Assembly: GCA_018398765.1 (NCBI GenBank)
Contig: JAHBMJ010002760.1
Location: forward strand, 72,565 to 94,351
Origin: Chromera velia
Taxonomy: Eukaryota > Sar > Chromeraceae
Direction: 5' to 3'
Length of the DNA: 21,787 bases
A program made the position numbers and the translations under genes. Shown in pieces: positions 9,291-18,678 of the stretch (position 1 is its first letter; every line of letters starts with the position of its first letter). The notes below the pieces were generated by a model, which was given only the letters and a program-made list of their open reading frames with translations, had not been told where the DNA came from and did no database searches.

Positions 9291-11787
9291 TCACTTCATG
9301 GGGGGGAGACCGAGGAGCTCGCACAGTGCATTGCACTTGTGTGTCTTTCTGAAAGAGTCAATACCGTCTTCACGCAGGTTGGTTTTCCCGAACTTTCCTT
9401 TGATGGAGTGAATTGCCGGATCAGTCAACTCAAATCTCAACTCACTTCCCTTTGACCCCCCCCCGCACTTCAAAAGCACTGGAGGGGCCCCTTGGAGATC
9501 GACAAGGGCCTGCTGCCCAGAATCGTAGTTTCGAGTCAGAATGAGAGAGAAGTGGGAGAGTGCTTGGGGCACGTCATTAACATGCACTTTTCGGAGAAGC
9601 GTCTCACGCTGCTCTCCTAGATGCTGGAGCCGTGCTTTGAGTGCAGGGTGTCCTGTGAAATGCTCCTCTTTCTCTGGTACTGCTGCCTCTTCTTCCCCCT
9701 CTGACTCACACTCCTCATCCTCCCGAATATCCCCTAAATGCAAACCACCTGGCCTGCCTACAGTGGGAAGCTCCAGCTTGAAGGAGCCATCCGGCTGTAC
9801 CTGAGCGTGCGCATGACAACGAATGCGCTCGAGCAAGTCCATTCCCTTCACCCACCCACTGTTGTCATTCCACTTTTCCCACTCCCCCAACAACTTCTCA
9901 ACAAGAAGCTCGCGTGGTTCTCCTTTTCGCTCTGTGTCTCTGAAGGTGTAGATGGAGGGCTCCAGAAAGTCGACTGTGGGGATCTGCTGGTTGACGTCTG
10001 AGGTTCCCATGTTGATGTACTTGATGTTTGAGCTGAACTTCTGCGCAATCTTTCTCGCGTGCCTGAGGAGCTTGCAGTAGATGATGTGGAAGCCCACCTT
10101 CTTCTCCTCTTTTGTGATCACGTGCTTGGAATCCTCGGCAAGCATCATCTCACCCACGAAGGTCGGCCTTGAGGTTGCTGCATTCTTCAGTTCCCTGAAG
10201 AAGAAGACCACGCGCTGGCTTCCACTGCCAAAGTAAGTACGCCGGACGGCAAACCCGTCGGCATCCGGATGCAAGAAGCGATCCGGGCGGAAAGGAATGT
10301 TCGTCCACCCTGTGTCTTTGAAACCAGGGACAAAAATTCGGCGCTGCGGCATTCCCACCCACCCCAGACACCACTTGCCAACCGGCATCAGGGTGCTTTT
10401 GCCTCTGCAGGATGTCTCTACTCTGCGTCTCCGGGTCGACCTGCCGCTCAATTCGATGAACGGACTGAAGGCCCACGACCGAAGTCCGGCCAGTGACCGT
10501 GCCCGAGCTGATCGCAGACATCCATGTGGACATTGCAAACTTTTGCTTCAGCTTTTCAGGCTCCATGTAGGCGCCTTGGCACCCGGCATCCTTGGCAGCG
10601 TCTGCCATCTTCTCCAGGATGGAGAAGTCCTGCACCGCCTTAAGCCCTACCATCGCGGGAGGGCGACGAAAGACAGGCGCTCACCGAACCCCACACACAT
10701 CTGCTTCACTGCTGCAACGAGGTCGTCATGCAGATGCTTTGCCTCGCTCGGTCGGCCGTCGGAAAAGAAGACAACCGTCACAGGGTAGCTCCCACCCAAA
10801 ACCCGGTCCTTTTGAAGGAGGTGTCCTGCCCTCCAAATACCTGCATACACCCAGAGGTCCATGTGGTGGGGAGGAACAAATGAATACAAATGCAGGCACA
10901 TGAAGCTCAATTCCCTACTGAGTGCAATACAATAAGAATGTGTCGCTCAGAATTCTTCCAACAATACGCTCTCCTGAACTTGCAAGTCGAACATGCGGAG
11001 GCAGGCAAATCGCAGAGCAACAAGCTGCGTGAAATCTTGATGGGAACAGAAAGAGAGCGATCGGAGTCCTGCATGCAGTCGGGATTCACGACGTTGCAAC
11101 CGCAAAATGACCTGGCAGGTACATCCCATGGCTCTGGACCTTCAGGTTCCTGTACGCATCCACGACCCTGTTGATGAGCAGGGGGTCCTGCGGCTGGCGC
11201 TCAAAAACCACTTGAGCGTAGCTTCGCAACTGATAATGCAGTTCCTGCGCGCTTTGGGGTGGCACAACGCCCTTTGGTGCGGAGAATGTGATCATAGAGA
11301 AGACGTCAGTATCCTGGCGGGTTCCTTGGCAGATTCTCTCCGCAATGAAGTCTGTTGCGATCGCGCGAAACCCTCGCTCCCACCTGGTCTTGGCGTCACT
11401 CACGTCGCACGCGTTCATCGAAGCACTCGAGTCAATCACGAAAATTGTGTGCGCAGTCGCTCTCTCTGGATAGACGGATAGATGACGAGAGCGGCGCATG
11501 TGTGCATCGCTGGTAGGAGGGTCAATGTAGATGGGCGACAAAGGAGGCAGCACCACGTACGTCGTGACAACCGAACCATCCTTCCTCTCCGTCACAACCA
11601 CCTGGCCCTCAAAAATGTGCTTGAATCGATCACAGCGCAAATCCCTGAAGAAAGTCTGATGCACCTTTTTACCCTTCTCTATGACCTGCTCCACAGAAGT
11701 CTCTGCTATTTGTCTTTGGAACAATCTAAGCTTTGCGTGCTCGGACTTGAGGCGACCTTCAGAAGAAGAATTTGCTGTGGAAAACAT
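9291..11787 (-). CDS. VWA-domain alpha-kinase (VwkA-like)
   Basis: This is an atypical protein Ser/Thr kinase with an N-terminal von Willebrand A domain. Exons: 11787-11112, 10840-10685, 10646-10383 and 10309-9291 (about 704 aa). Intron 1 is GTCATT...TGCAG (271 nt, phase 1) and intron 3 is GTTGGC...CACAG (73 nt, phase 1). The second join (10647-10684) is either a 38-nt GTGAGC...TAG intron or a one-base frameshift. The VWA domain has the MIDAS motif DSSAS (about 119-123) and SDG (about 252-254); the usual second-motif Thr appears to be Met (HGMYLPG). The alpha-kinase domain shows VEKLLGEWEKWNDNSGWV (about 502-519), VDLQG (about 635), LTDPAIHS (about 660), FGKTNL, and the zinc ligands His of SHFS plus HKCNALC. 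An acidic insert of about 90 residues interrupts the domain before SHFS. I could not place the N-lobe ATP-binding Lys with certainty; the FFRELK region is the candidate. A TGA upstream in frame supports the ATG at 11787. Dictyostelium VwkA has the same domain order. Confidence 0.9.
10647..10684 (-). other. Frame break in the VWA domain: 38-nt intron or frameshift
   Basis: The exon 2 frame ends at TAG while the following sequence continues in another frame. A GTGAGC donor and a TAG acceptor 38 nt apart would restore the frame exactly in phase 1. However, the segment removed encodes ERLSFVAL, which resembles the LSFHAV-type strand of VWA domains in fungal alpha-kinases as I recall them. A one-base deletion near 10650 would keep that strand. 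Both readings are open. Confidence 0.5.
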
Positions 11788-12050
11788 TCTGCGAGTGACG
11801 GAAAATCACCTGTTGGAACAGCAGCAGTAGTCAAAGCCGCGATACCTGAACTCGATAGGTCTGCCCCTTTCTACTCAGTGAGTGCGCTGCAGGGGAGACA
11901 GCATCTCGTCCATCCAGCCTGACTGAGTCTTTTTGTGAGATTACGTAAGAAGGGAGGAGAGTGTCGGGAGTCTTCAGTCAATCTGATGTGTGAACGAACG
12001 AGCTCGGACCTTCTTGCATGCACCTGCCGTCTCCTCGATCGAGCTCTCCG

Positions 12051-12060
12051 AGTTATATAG
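12051..12060 (-). promoter_or_regulatory. TATA-like box upstream of the alpha-kinase gene
   Basis: On the minus strand CTATATAACT lies about 265 nt upstream of the ATG. A TGCATGCA motif sits about 35-40 nt downstream of it, near 12016. A 5' UTR of about 240 nt is implied, which may hold an intron because cactcgcag directly precedes the start codon. Confidence 0.4.
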
Positions 12061-13144
12061 CCGTCCCTGCCCGGCCGGTTGGTTCGAAATATTATATTCA
12101 TATCTGATGCACTCCGTGCTAATGGCCCAGAAAGCGAAATAACCCCCCCCATGGCTTTAATTTGGCGAGGTTACCCAGCCTGCTCACGAAATAAACTGTT
12201 TTGCAAATCGGAGAAGTTTGTTAAGTACCCCGGCCCTCAGCGTTTCCATATAGATCACATTAATTTTGCGCACAAAACCATACAAAACCCTCAATCATCA
12301 TTTTGTGTGCAGCGAAGCCTCACCATGCCATTACAGCTTTTCTACCAAATCTTTTTGTCGACGTTATACGTCCGATTTCCATTAATTTTTTCGCGGTGTG
12401 ACAGAGACAATTTTTATTAACTGCCCTTAACTGCCCTCTCAGCTTTGTTTAATTTCCGGGTCAAAACAGGTAAAAAACTACCACTTCTTTACATTTTCAT
12501 GCGTTAAAAAATAAAATAAAAGTCGTATTATACAAAAATATTCTATATAATTTAATGTGACATTACATAAATTCAGTGCACTCACATTTAAATACAGTAA
12601 ACATAGTGGCTTTAAAACACAAGTATCATGCAAGAAAGTGTATTTCTTAGTATTTATTGCTTTTCATATTGAAACATCAAAGGGAAAGGTATGATATCTA
12701 CAATGAGCCTTGCCAGGAGGTGATAGAGCAGCATGGGAAGGCAATGCGGTTCCTAACGTACTGGACTGTTGAGTTCAGTATCAACCTGGTTCGATCACAG
12801 TTCGACGGCAAACATGCATTTGCGTTACATGCCAAGAGAAACGCTGAACCATCTATCCAAAGACGATCAGAGGAGCTTCAGGTGTCCAGAAATGCTGGAG
12901 ACCTCCGCCTCAGGACCTGCTCAGACAAGCACAGAGAGGAATGGGCAGAGTCGTAGACGAACGACTGCTTTGCAGAACGATGCACAGTACAAAGCCGGAT
13001 GAAGCGCTAAGGGGAGTTTGAGGCGGGACCCGCGGCGAAGTGGAAGGGCGACAGGGAAAGAAGACAGGGCCGAAATAAACAGGAGCGGGGCTGTGTACAG
13101 AGAGAGATGAGGGAAGGATTGCACCGAGAGAGAAAAAACTGTAT
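12061..13144. other. Spacer between alpha-kinase and PTH2 genes
   Basis: AT-rich to about 12660, then balanced. An open plus-strand frame (12657-12956) has no ATG at its start and no recognisable motif, so I do not call it. The part next to 13145 should contain the 3' UTR of the minus-strand PTH2 gene. Confidence 0.5.
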
Positions 13145-13493
13145 CTAGAAGTTCAGGGTGATGCGGTCATCTCAGAGTTTCCCGAAGAAGACCGGAAGGA
13201 AACGACGAAGCAAGAAGACCAGAAAGATGCTGCGGATTCAGGAAGAGTGCATGCAGGGGAGGAGACGGGACGGAAGGAGACGGAAAAATTGACTGGGGAG
13301 GACAGCGATGTTTGTGCAGGAAATCGACTCAAAATGCTCAGGCGAAGCCCAATCGAAATGCATTATCGCTCTGGTTGTGCGACGATCTTTCACGCTCTTT
13401 CAATATCTTTTTCATATCCGTCTCTCTCTTCATCTTTTCTCACGCCCGTGTATGTGCGTCTTTGCGTGTGAGCGTGCGGGTGCGTGTGTGTAT

Positions 13494-13525
<32 letters not shown>

Positions 13526-13670
13526 TTGTGGTGAGTGAGTGAGTGAGTGAGTGAGTGAATGAGTGAGTGAGCGAGCGAGTGAGTGAGTGAGCGAGTAAGT
13601 GAGCGAGTGTGAGTAAGTAAGTGAGTGAGTGAGTGAGTGAGTGTGTGAATGAATGTGAATGTGAGTATGC

Positions 13671-13703
<33 letters not shown>

Positions 13704-14563
13704 TGCGTGAGTGAGTGAGTCAGTGGGTGAGTAAGTGTGTGAATGAATGTGAATGTAAGTGTGTGTGTGTGTGAGAGAGAGAGAGAGAAAGAGCGAGACA
13801 GAGGCAGACATGAACTGACCCGGTCCAATTGCCAGAACTGTGTAACTCCCTGGATCCACTTGCGTTCTCCCCTGGACACGGAGGGTGTAGCACGTAAAGA
13901 AAAGAAGAGAGCGATAGGTTGGAATGACAAGTGTGCGTGTTTTCGTGGGGGGAAGTCCGATTTTGGATTGTTCAGTCTCTCTCTCCTGTCCATTGTTTTT
14001 CTTCCCCTTTCCCTTCCTGTATTCCCACCATTCTCCAGAAGCGACTGCTCTGAAAGCCAGTTTGTCTGCATTCCCCTTTCTTTTTCTTTTCGTCTCCCTT
14101 TTCGTGTTCTCTTTGCGTCAGTCTCCGCTGGATGTTTCTCGTCTCACTGATCTTCCGGGGCTTGCGGCTTCCCAGGGACGGACAAACATGTAGATGTAAA
14201 AAACGGTCTCCGACCGAAGGGACGTGCAGAAAGATTCAGGTAAATTGTGAGACACAGACAGAAACAAATATGGATTAAGGAGAAGAGAAAGAACCAAGGG
14301 GGGATCGAAGGAAGGAAGGAAGGAAGAAAGGAAGGAAGGAAGGAAGGAAGGAAGGAAAGAGAAAGAAGGAAAGACGGGAAAAAAGGAAAGAACGACGAAA
14401 GGAAAAAAGCTGCCAAAAACACAGGCTCACCGCATCAGCGACGACACTGCAGTCAGAACAAAAACAGAAGAGACAGAAATAATTCCTCAAAAGAACACAA
14501 GACTGCCAAAGCCTTCTATCAGTGGTCAGTCGAAAAGACAGACATAGAGACAAAAAGCAAGCA

Positions 14564-14600
<37 letters not shown>

Positions 14601-15358
14601 TCAAGCATCGTCACAATGAAATTCAGTCTCTCAGAGACCCATCAAAAGAAGGAGACGGCGGCCAAACGCGCATGGAAGACCAAGACGATAGATGCACTCA
14701 TGCACGGTAATTCGTGCACAAGACTCCTCCCTCTCTTTGGAGACCAAAAATGCAGCCGTGTAATGAAAAGTTGACATCCAGCCGGATGATCGATCGGGGG
14801 GGCAAAGAGAGGGAAAACATTGAAAGACCCAGTCCATTCTCTTTGCTTCGATCTGCCTCTTCTTTCCTACACCTAGAAAAAAGAGTAGACGGACTGTGTG
14901 AGTAATCCAACGGCCGCTGCGGTCTCCGTGAGTCTGAACATTTCGCCTTCGTCTGCACACTTGAGGACCACCTTGGCCTGTCCCGTTCGCTCCCATGTGC
15001 GCAGGTGCTTCAGCCAGTCGCCCCGTCTGGCAGACACAGACGGACGGAGGGCCTTCTTGTACGCACCAAGGGTCGCGTGTCCACACTGAGCAGCGATCTT
15101 TCCCTTGCCCATTTGCAGGTCTGCGCACAAGCACCCACTCACTCTCTTTCTCTCATTCACACACAGGAACACGCATACAACATTAGAAGACATCTTCCTT
15201 GCCCATCTGAAAAAACAGATAAGGCAGATGGATCCTGAACCACATCAAGAACAAAAGCCACGAAATACTTTTCAGAAATCTGGACGTCTTCAGTCGTATA
15301 AGTTGCACCTGTGAGCGAATCCTTGTGTCTTTACTTTTCCTGTGTCACGAAGAATCAG

Positions 15359-15418
<60 letters not shown>

Positions 15419-15981
15419 CGCGTGCGCGCGTGCGTGTGTGTGATGCGCTTCTCTCCCCAATTTTCCAATCACTCTGTCTCCCGAACCACTTCGCGCACTC
15501 GGTCTGCCTGGGCAGTGCGAGATCCATTCATTCACACATCTTTCCACCTCTGACTTCATTCCCGGCACAAAAAAGGCTGAAAAGGGGCAGGGGGAAGAGA
15601 ATACTACTCGATTACCACTCCGTTAATGTTCCTGCCCGTCCACTTGCCCTTGTCATTTTTTGTCGCCCTCCCAAGCATCCACTGACCAGAGCGCACAATC
15701 AAGACCATCTTGCACCTCACATCCCCTTCATCATCAGACTCATCCTCCTCTTCTGAACTTGAGTTCTCCAGAAGTTTCTCTCCCTCTTTTGCCTTCCGCT
15801 TCTCCTTTCCTCCTGCATCTTCAGTTTTCTCCTTTGAACTTGAGGCGGAAGCCTTGTGAGACGAGAGAAATGGCTTGACACCGAGGCGCTTCATCGACTT
15901 GCCAAACGCCCGAGAAATCATGTTGCCAAAAAGGAAATCAAACAAAAGGGCGAGCCCGAACGCGACAACGAGAGTCAACAT
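13145..15981 (-). CDS. PTRH2: Peptidyl-tRNA hydrolase 2 (PTH2), five exons with a 16-nt microexon
   Basis: This enzyme releases peptides from peptidyl-tRNAs shed by stalled ribosomes. Exons: 15981-15687, 15120-14895, 14446-14431, 13871-13820 and 13170-13145, giving 204 aa. Join phases 1, 2, 0 and 1 all agree. Donors are GTCAGT, GTCCGT, GTGAGC and GTCAGT; every acceptor ends in AG, and a long pyrimidine tract precedes the microexon. Residues 1-20 are a hydrophobic segment (MLTLVVAFGLALLFDFLFG), like the membrane anchor of animal PTRH2, then a basic patch and a Ser/acidic linker (about 43-87). The catalytic domain has KMVLIVRSD, LQMGKGKIAAQCGHATLGAY, GQAKVVLKC, THVVADAGRTQVDPGS and TVLAIGP, all PTH2 hallmarks. 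DAGRT, with the proposed catalytic Asp and Thr, is split DA|GRT by intron 3. The C-terminus (DDRITLNF) is shorter than the usual end of the family and is the least certain exon. ATG 15979-15981 is the first ATG in the frame, 57 nt below a TATA box. Confidence 0.92.
13482..13800. repeat. (TG)n and (GAGT)n microsatellite cluster in PTH2 intron 4
   Basis: Over 300 bp of TG and GAGT units with interruptions, including a duplicated GTGTGAATGAATGTGAATGT block (about 13640 and 13737), ends in an AG run. It fills most of the second half of the fourth PTH2 intron, next to the donor side. Confidence 0.95.
14306..14370. repeat. (GGAA)n repeat in PTH2 intron 3
   Basis: About 12 GGAA or GAAG units lie close to the microexon (14431-14446), on its downstream side in the transcript. 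In the transcribed minus strand this is (TTCC)n. Confidence 0.9.
14431..14446 (-). other. PTRH2: 16-nt microexon of PTH2
   Basis: The exon supplies the last base of a split His codon and then GTC GTC GCT GAT GCG (VVADA). It is preceded by ttttgttctgactgcag and followed by GTGAGC. It connects GLLT with GRTQV, exactly matching the family pattern GL-x-THVV-x-DAGRTQ. Skipping it would shift the frame and remove the catalytic Asp. Confidence 0.88.
14564..14600. repeat. (GGCA)n repeat in PTH2 intron 2
   Basis: About nine GGCA units sit in the 448-nt second intron. The purine/pyrimidine pattern differs from the repeats in the other three introns. Confidence 0.95.
15359..15442. repeat. Compound (CT)n(GT)n(GC)n microsatellite in PTH2 intron 1
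   Basis: About 12 CT units run directly into about 13 GT units, then alternating GC/GT. The alternating GT/GC part is classic Z-DNA-forming sequence. It sits near the middle of the 566-nt first intron. Confidence 0.95.
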
Positions 15982-16037
15982 CTCTTTAAACTTTGTTGAT
16001 CCGAAATACAAAAGCGTGGCAGAACCGGGATTGTCCC

Positions 16038-16044
16038 CTTTATA
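16038..16044 (-). promoter_or_regulatory. TATA box of the PTH2 gene
   Basis: TATAAAG on the minus strand lies 57 nt upstream of the ATG, implying a 5' UTR of about 30 nt. The gene-free interval to the next plus-strand start (16236) would form a short divergent promoter and contains two copies of CGATCGCCTACC-like sequence near 16250-16278. Confidence 0.5.
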
Positions 16045-16235
16045 CCGGTAGGGTATCGTGGAGGCCCAGAAAACGGAGACGGGCCGTCTCCGTCAAGAAC
16101 GAGACAGGAGTTTCAGGGATACGTATTGAAGAAAGAAAACTTTTCGTCGTGACACGCAAACAGTGGAGGTCTGATCAACTTCACTTCTTCTGTGTCACCT
16201 GTCACGCCTCGATCTTTATTAATAGTACAGCAGCG

Positions 16236-17666
16236 ATGCGAAGATCGAGATCGATCGCCTACCAACGATCGCCTACCGATCGAATTTCGTCGAATCCACC
16301 GCGGCGCCATTGCATGAACTTCGCGCTCTCGCTATGCTCTCGCTGCATGTGCGCGAGCGGTGTCATGCAGATGCACAAAAATAGCGCGCGGCCGCGGGTG
16401 CACGAAAATCTGGATCCACTTGGCGGCAGACTCCAAGAGATCGAGGTATCCTGATCGAGCTTGAGGATTTTCGGAGCCATTTTCCTGAGGTGACTGTGTC
16501 AAAAACTAACATACGTGCAGTTCAACGACAGTCACATAGTTGAACAGATGTACAAAGGAACGGAAGGGAGAAGTGCGTGTGAGGAAAATCCTTTAGTCAG
16601 CCCTCTGGAATTCTTCCTCTTGAGAGGCAGCCACCAGGCTTTGTATCGAGACGGCGCGTGTTCTCCAGCTGTTGAATTTCAGTTTGGTCTCTCTGTGACG
16701 AACTTCCGTGCACTTGTCTGAGACCTTTCAGGTCCTCTGTAGCTCCATAGTTCCGCATCTGACTAGACCCTTCGATGAGTGCCCTGCCCGAGCGAGAGGC
16801 CCTCCATGACCCCGGGAGGGCTCCAACGAGTGCGCCTGACCGACAGTGCCTCAACTGTGCTGCACACAACAGACAAGGGAAGGTTTCCTATATGGGTCAG
16901 TCAGCATGAGGTATCGGGCGTTCGTCGATCAGATCACAGTCACAAAGTGCGTCCGTGCGTCTGCTGATCAATCAGGTCTGCTCCATATCTCAAGGGGTTC
17001 CTGACTGTTTCGCTCCCTGTCCTCTCCGTGTGACTCTTTGAATCCAAGAATATCTGAGGAGTAAAATCGCACCCTTGTCCATCATTCTGTTTTCCTCTGA
17101 CCTCTCTTGCTTGCATACACTGGCATCTTTATTTCCTCCTCGTTTGTGTCCCTCGCTGCCTGCTTCTCTGCTTGCAGGAGTCCCGTGCGGATGTCCAACT
17201 TTGTGTGAGTCTGCATACTGCCTTGTACGTCTCTTGCAACCGTCTACGCGTGCCTGCTTTTCATTTCTGCCCATGGTAGCCTTTGTGGCCCTAGAGTGTG
17301 AGCCAAGGTTGCGTCATCTCTCCCCCCTTGCTCTCTTGGTCTGAAAAAGAGAAGCGTTTTCCATCCTCTGTGGAATTCAAACCTCCTCTGCTTTTACTCT
17401 TCCGTTGCTCCTTCTTTCTTCAATTCTTCTTTTTTTCCTTCCTCTGTCGCTCGCTTCTTCAACCTGCCTTCCTACTTCGTTCCTACTTTCCGTCCTTTCG
17501 TTTCATTTTCTTCCCTTTTTTTTGCTCCTTCCTTCGTTGGTCCCTTTGTATCTTCCTCCTTCTCCTCCTCGTTCGAACATAGAAAGCCAAAAAGAAACAA
17601 AAAAAGGGAGAATTGATGCAAGAAAGGAAGGCCAGAGAGCAAGAAGGAAACAAAAGAAAGACGGAA

Positions 17667-17697
<31 letters not shown>

Positions 17698-18678
17698 AAG
17701 AAAGAAAGAAAGAAAGAAAGAAAGGAAGGAAGGAAAGAAGGCAAGAAAGAAAGAAAGGAAAGAAGGCAAGAAAGAAGGAATGAAGGAAAAGAGGGGGGGG
17801 AAAAAAACGAAAAAAGGAAGGAAGGGAGGGAAGGAAGTAAGTAAGTAAGTAAGGAAGGACGGAAGGAAGGAAAAAATGAAGGAACAAAGGAAAGGAAGAA
17901 AGAAAAAAAATTTTTTTTTCTTCCTTTTGTTTTTTCTCTCTGCTTTCTTCTCGTCTTCTCTTATCTGTTCCTTTCTTCTCCTTCCCTTTGTTTTCTTCTT
18001 TGTTTCGTTTGTTCCTTCTTTCCTTTATTGCTTGTGTCTGTCTGTCTGCCTGCCTGTTGGTCTGACATTGGAAGAGAAGAGGAAAGAAAGGACGATATGG
18101 TCTGTCTGAAATTGTTAATTCACGTCTTTTTGTCTGTTATCGTCATGGATAAAAGGAGGGTCAGAAACCATATAGTCTGTCTGAAAAGAAAAGAAAGAAA
18201 AAAGAAAGAACAATACAGCCTGTCTGTCTGTGAGTCTGTCTCCCCATTCTTCCTTGCGGGTGTCCTTTCTTTCTTGCTGGCTGTCTTTCCTTTTTTCGCT
18301 TTCTTGTCTCTCCCATTCTTTCCGCCCGTCTGTCTCCCTGCCTGCCTGCCTCCCTCATTTACTCTTTTCATCCCACTTCACTTTTTTCCTGTTCCTCTTT
18401 CGTCTTCTTCCCCGCTTGGGGATACTCGCTCATCTCAAGCTGCATGTCTGTTTCTGGCCCGTCAGTCTTCGCTCTCTGCCCCGCTGCAATGTGATTGCTT
18501 CTCCCTGCTTCATTCTTGTTTCTACGACTTTCTCTGGTGCCTGCCCTCTTTCTTCCCTTTAATTTAATTGTTGCATGCAGGCCGGGAATGTGCGATGAAG
18601 ATGGCCACGGGAGGGAAGTGCAGGGCCTGCGGGGAGCTGTTCACATCCCTCAGACGAACTCTGGGCAGCAGCCATTGA
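16236..18678 (+). CDS. Tentative small Cys-rich protein with CxxC pairs, three exons
   Basis: I do not recognise this protein. The model is 16236-16445, 16521-16578 and 18581-18678 (121 aa; 95 aa from the inner ATG at 16314). Intron 1 is GTATCC...gtgcag (75 nt, phase 0) and intron 2 is GTGAGG...gcatgcag (2.0 kb, phase 1). The joined protein has CSRCMC in exon 1, CREC formed across the second splice, and CRACGELF in exon 3, which together resemble a zinc-binding module. The first 26 residues are basic and Ser/Arg-rich and could be a targeting peptide. Weak points are the poor first donor and the huge repeat-filled second intron, in which further exons could be missed. An overlapping minus-strand frame starting at 16480 (MAPKILKLDQ) is an alternative. 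If correct, the gene diverges from PTH2 with less than 260 bp between start codons. Confidence 0.38.
17350..18400. repeat. Polypyrimidine / polypurine / polypyrimidine tract
   Basis: About 17350-17580 is C/T-rich. About 17581-17915 is almost pure purine, with (GACA)n near 17671-17697, then (GAAA)n and (GGAA)n units. From about 17916 it becomes T/C-rich again to about 18400. The switch at about 17905-17920 is A8T9. Long open frames here are artefacts of the repeat. The tract lies inside the proposed second intron of the Cys-rich gene. Confidence 0.85.

Noticed and set aside
10344-10374. A 31-nt intron (GTGGTG...CGCAG) between alpha-kinase exons 3 and 4
   Set aside because: It restores the frame, but a 73-nt intron (10310-10382) does so too, with a donor that has G at +5 and a more usual length.
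12657-12956. Plus-strand frame of 99 codons
   Set aside because: It lacks an ATG at the open end and has no family motif. It overlaps the likely 3' flank of PTH2.
13430-14071. Long minus-strand frames rich in His, Thr and Ser repeats
   Set aside because: They are translations of the (TG)n/(GAGT)n microsatellite inside PTH2 intron 4, open in every frame because the repeats lack stops.
16259-16480. Minus-strand frame starting MAPKILKLDQ with a good ATG context
   Set aside because: It overlaps the Cys-rich frame on the other strand, and the sequence after about residue 16 looks non-coding. Kept only as an alternative.
17405-17887. Frames rich in Lys/Glu/Arg on plus and Phe/Leu/Ser on minus
   Set aside because: They are repeat-driven translations of the purine/pyrimidine tract, with no globular sequence.
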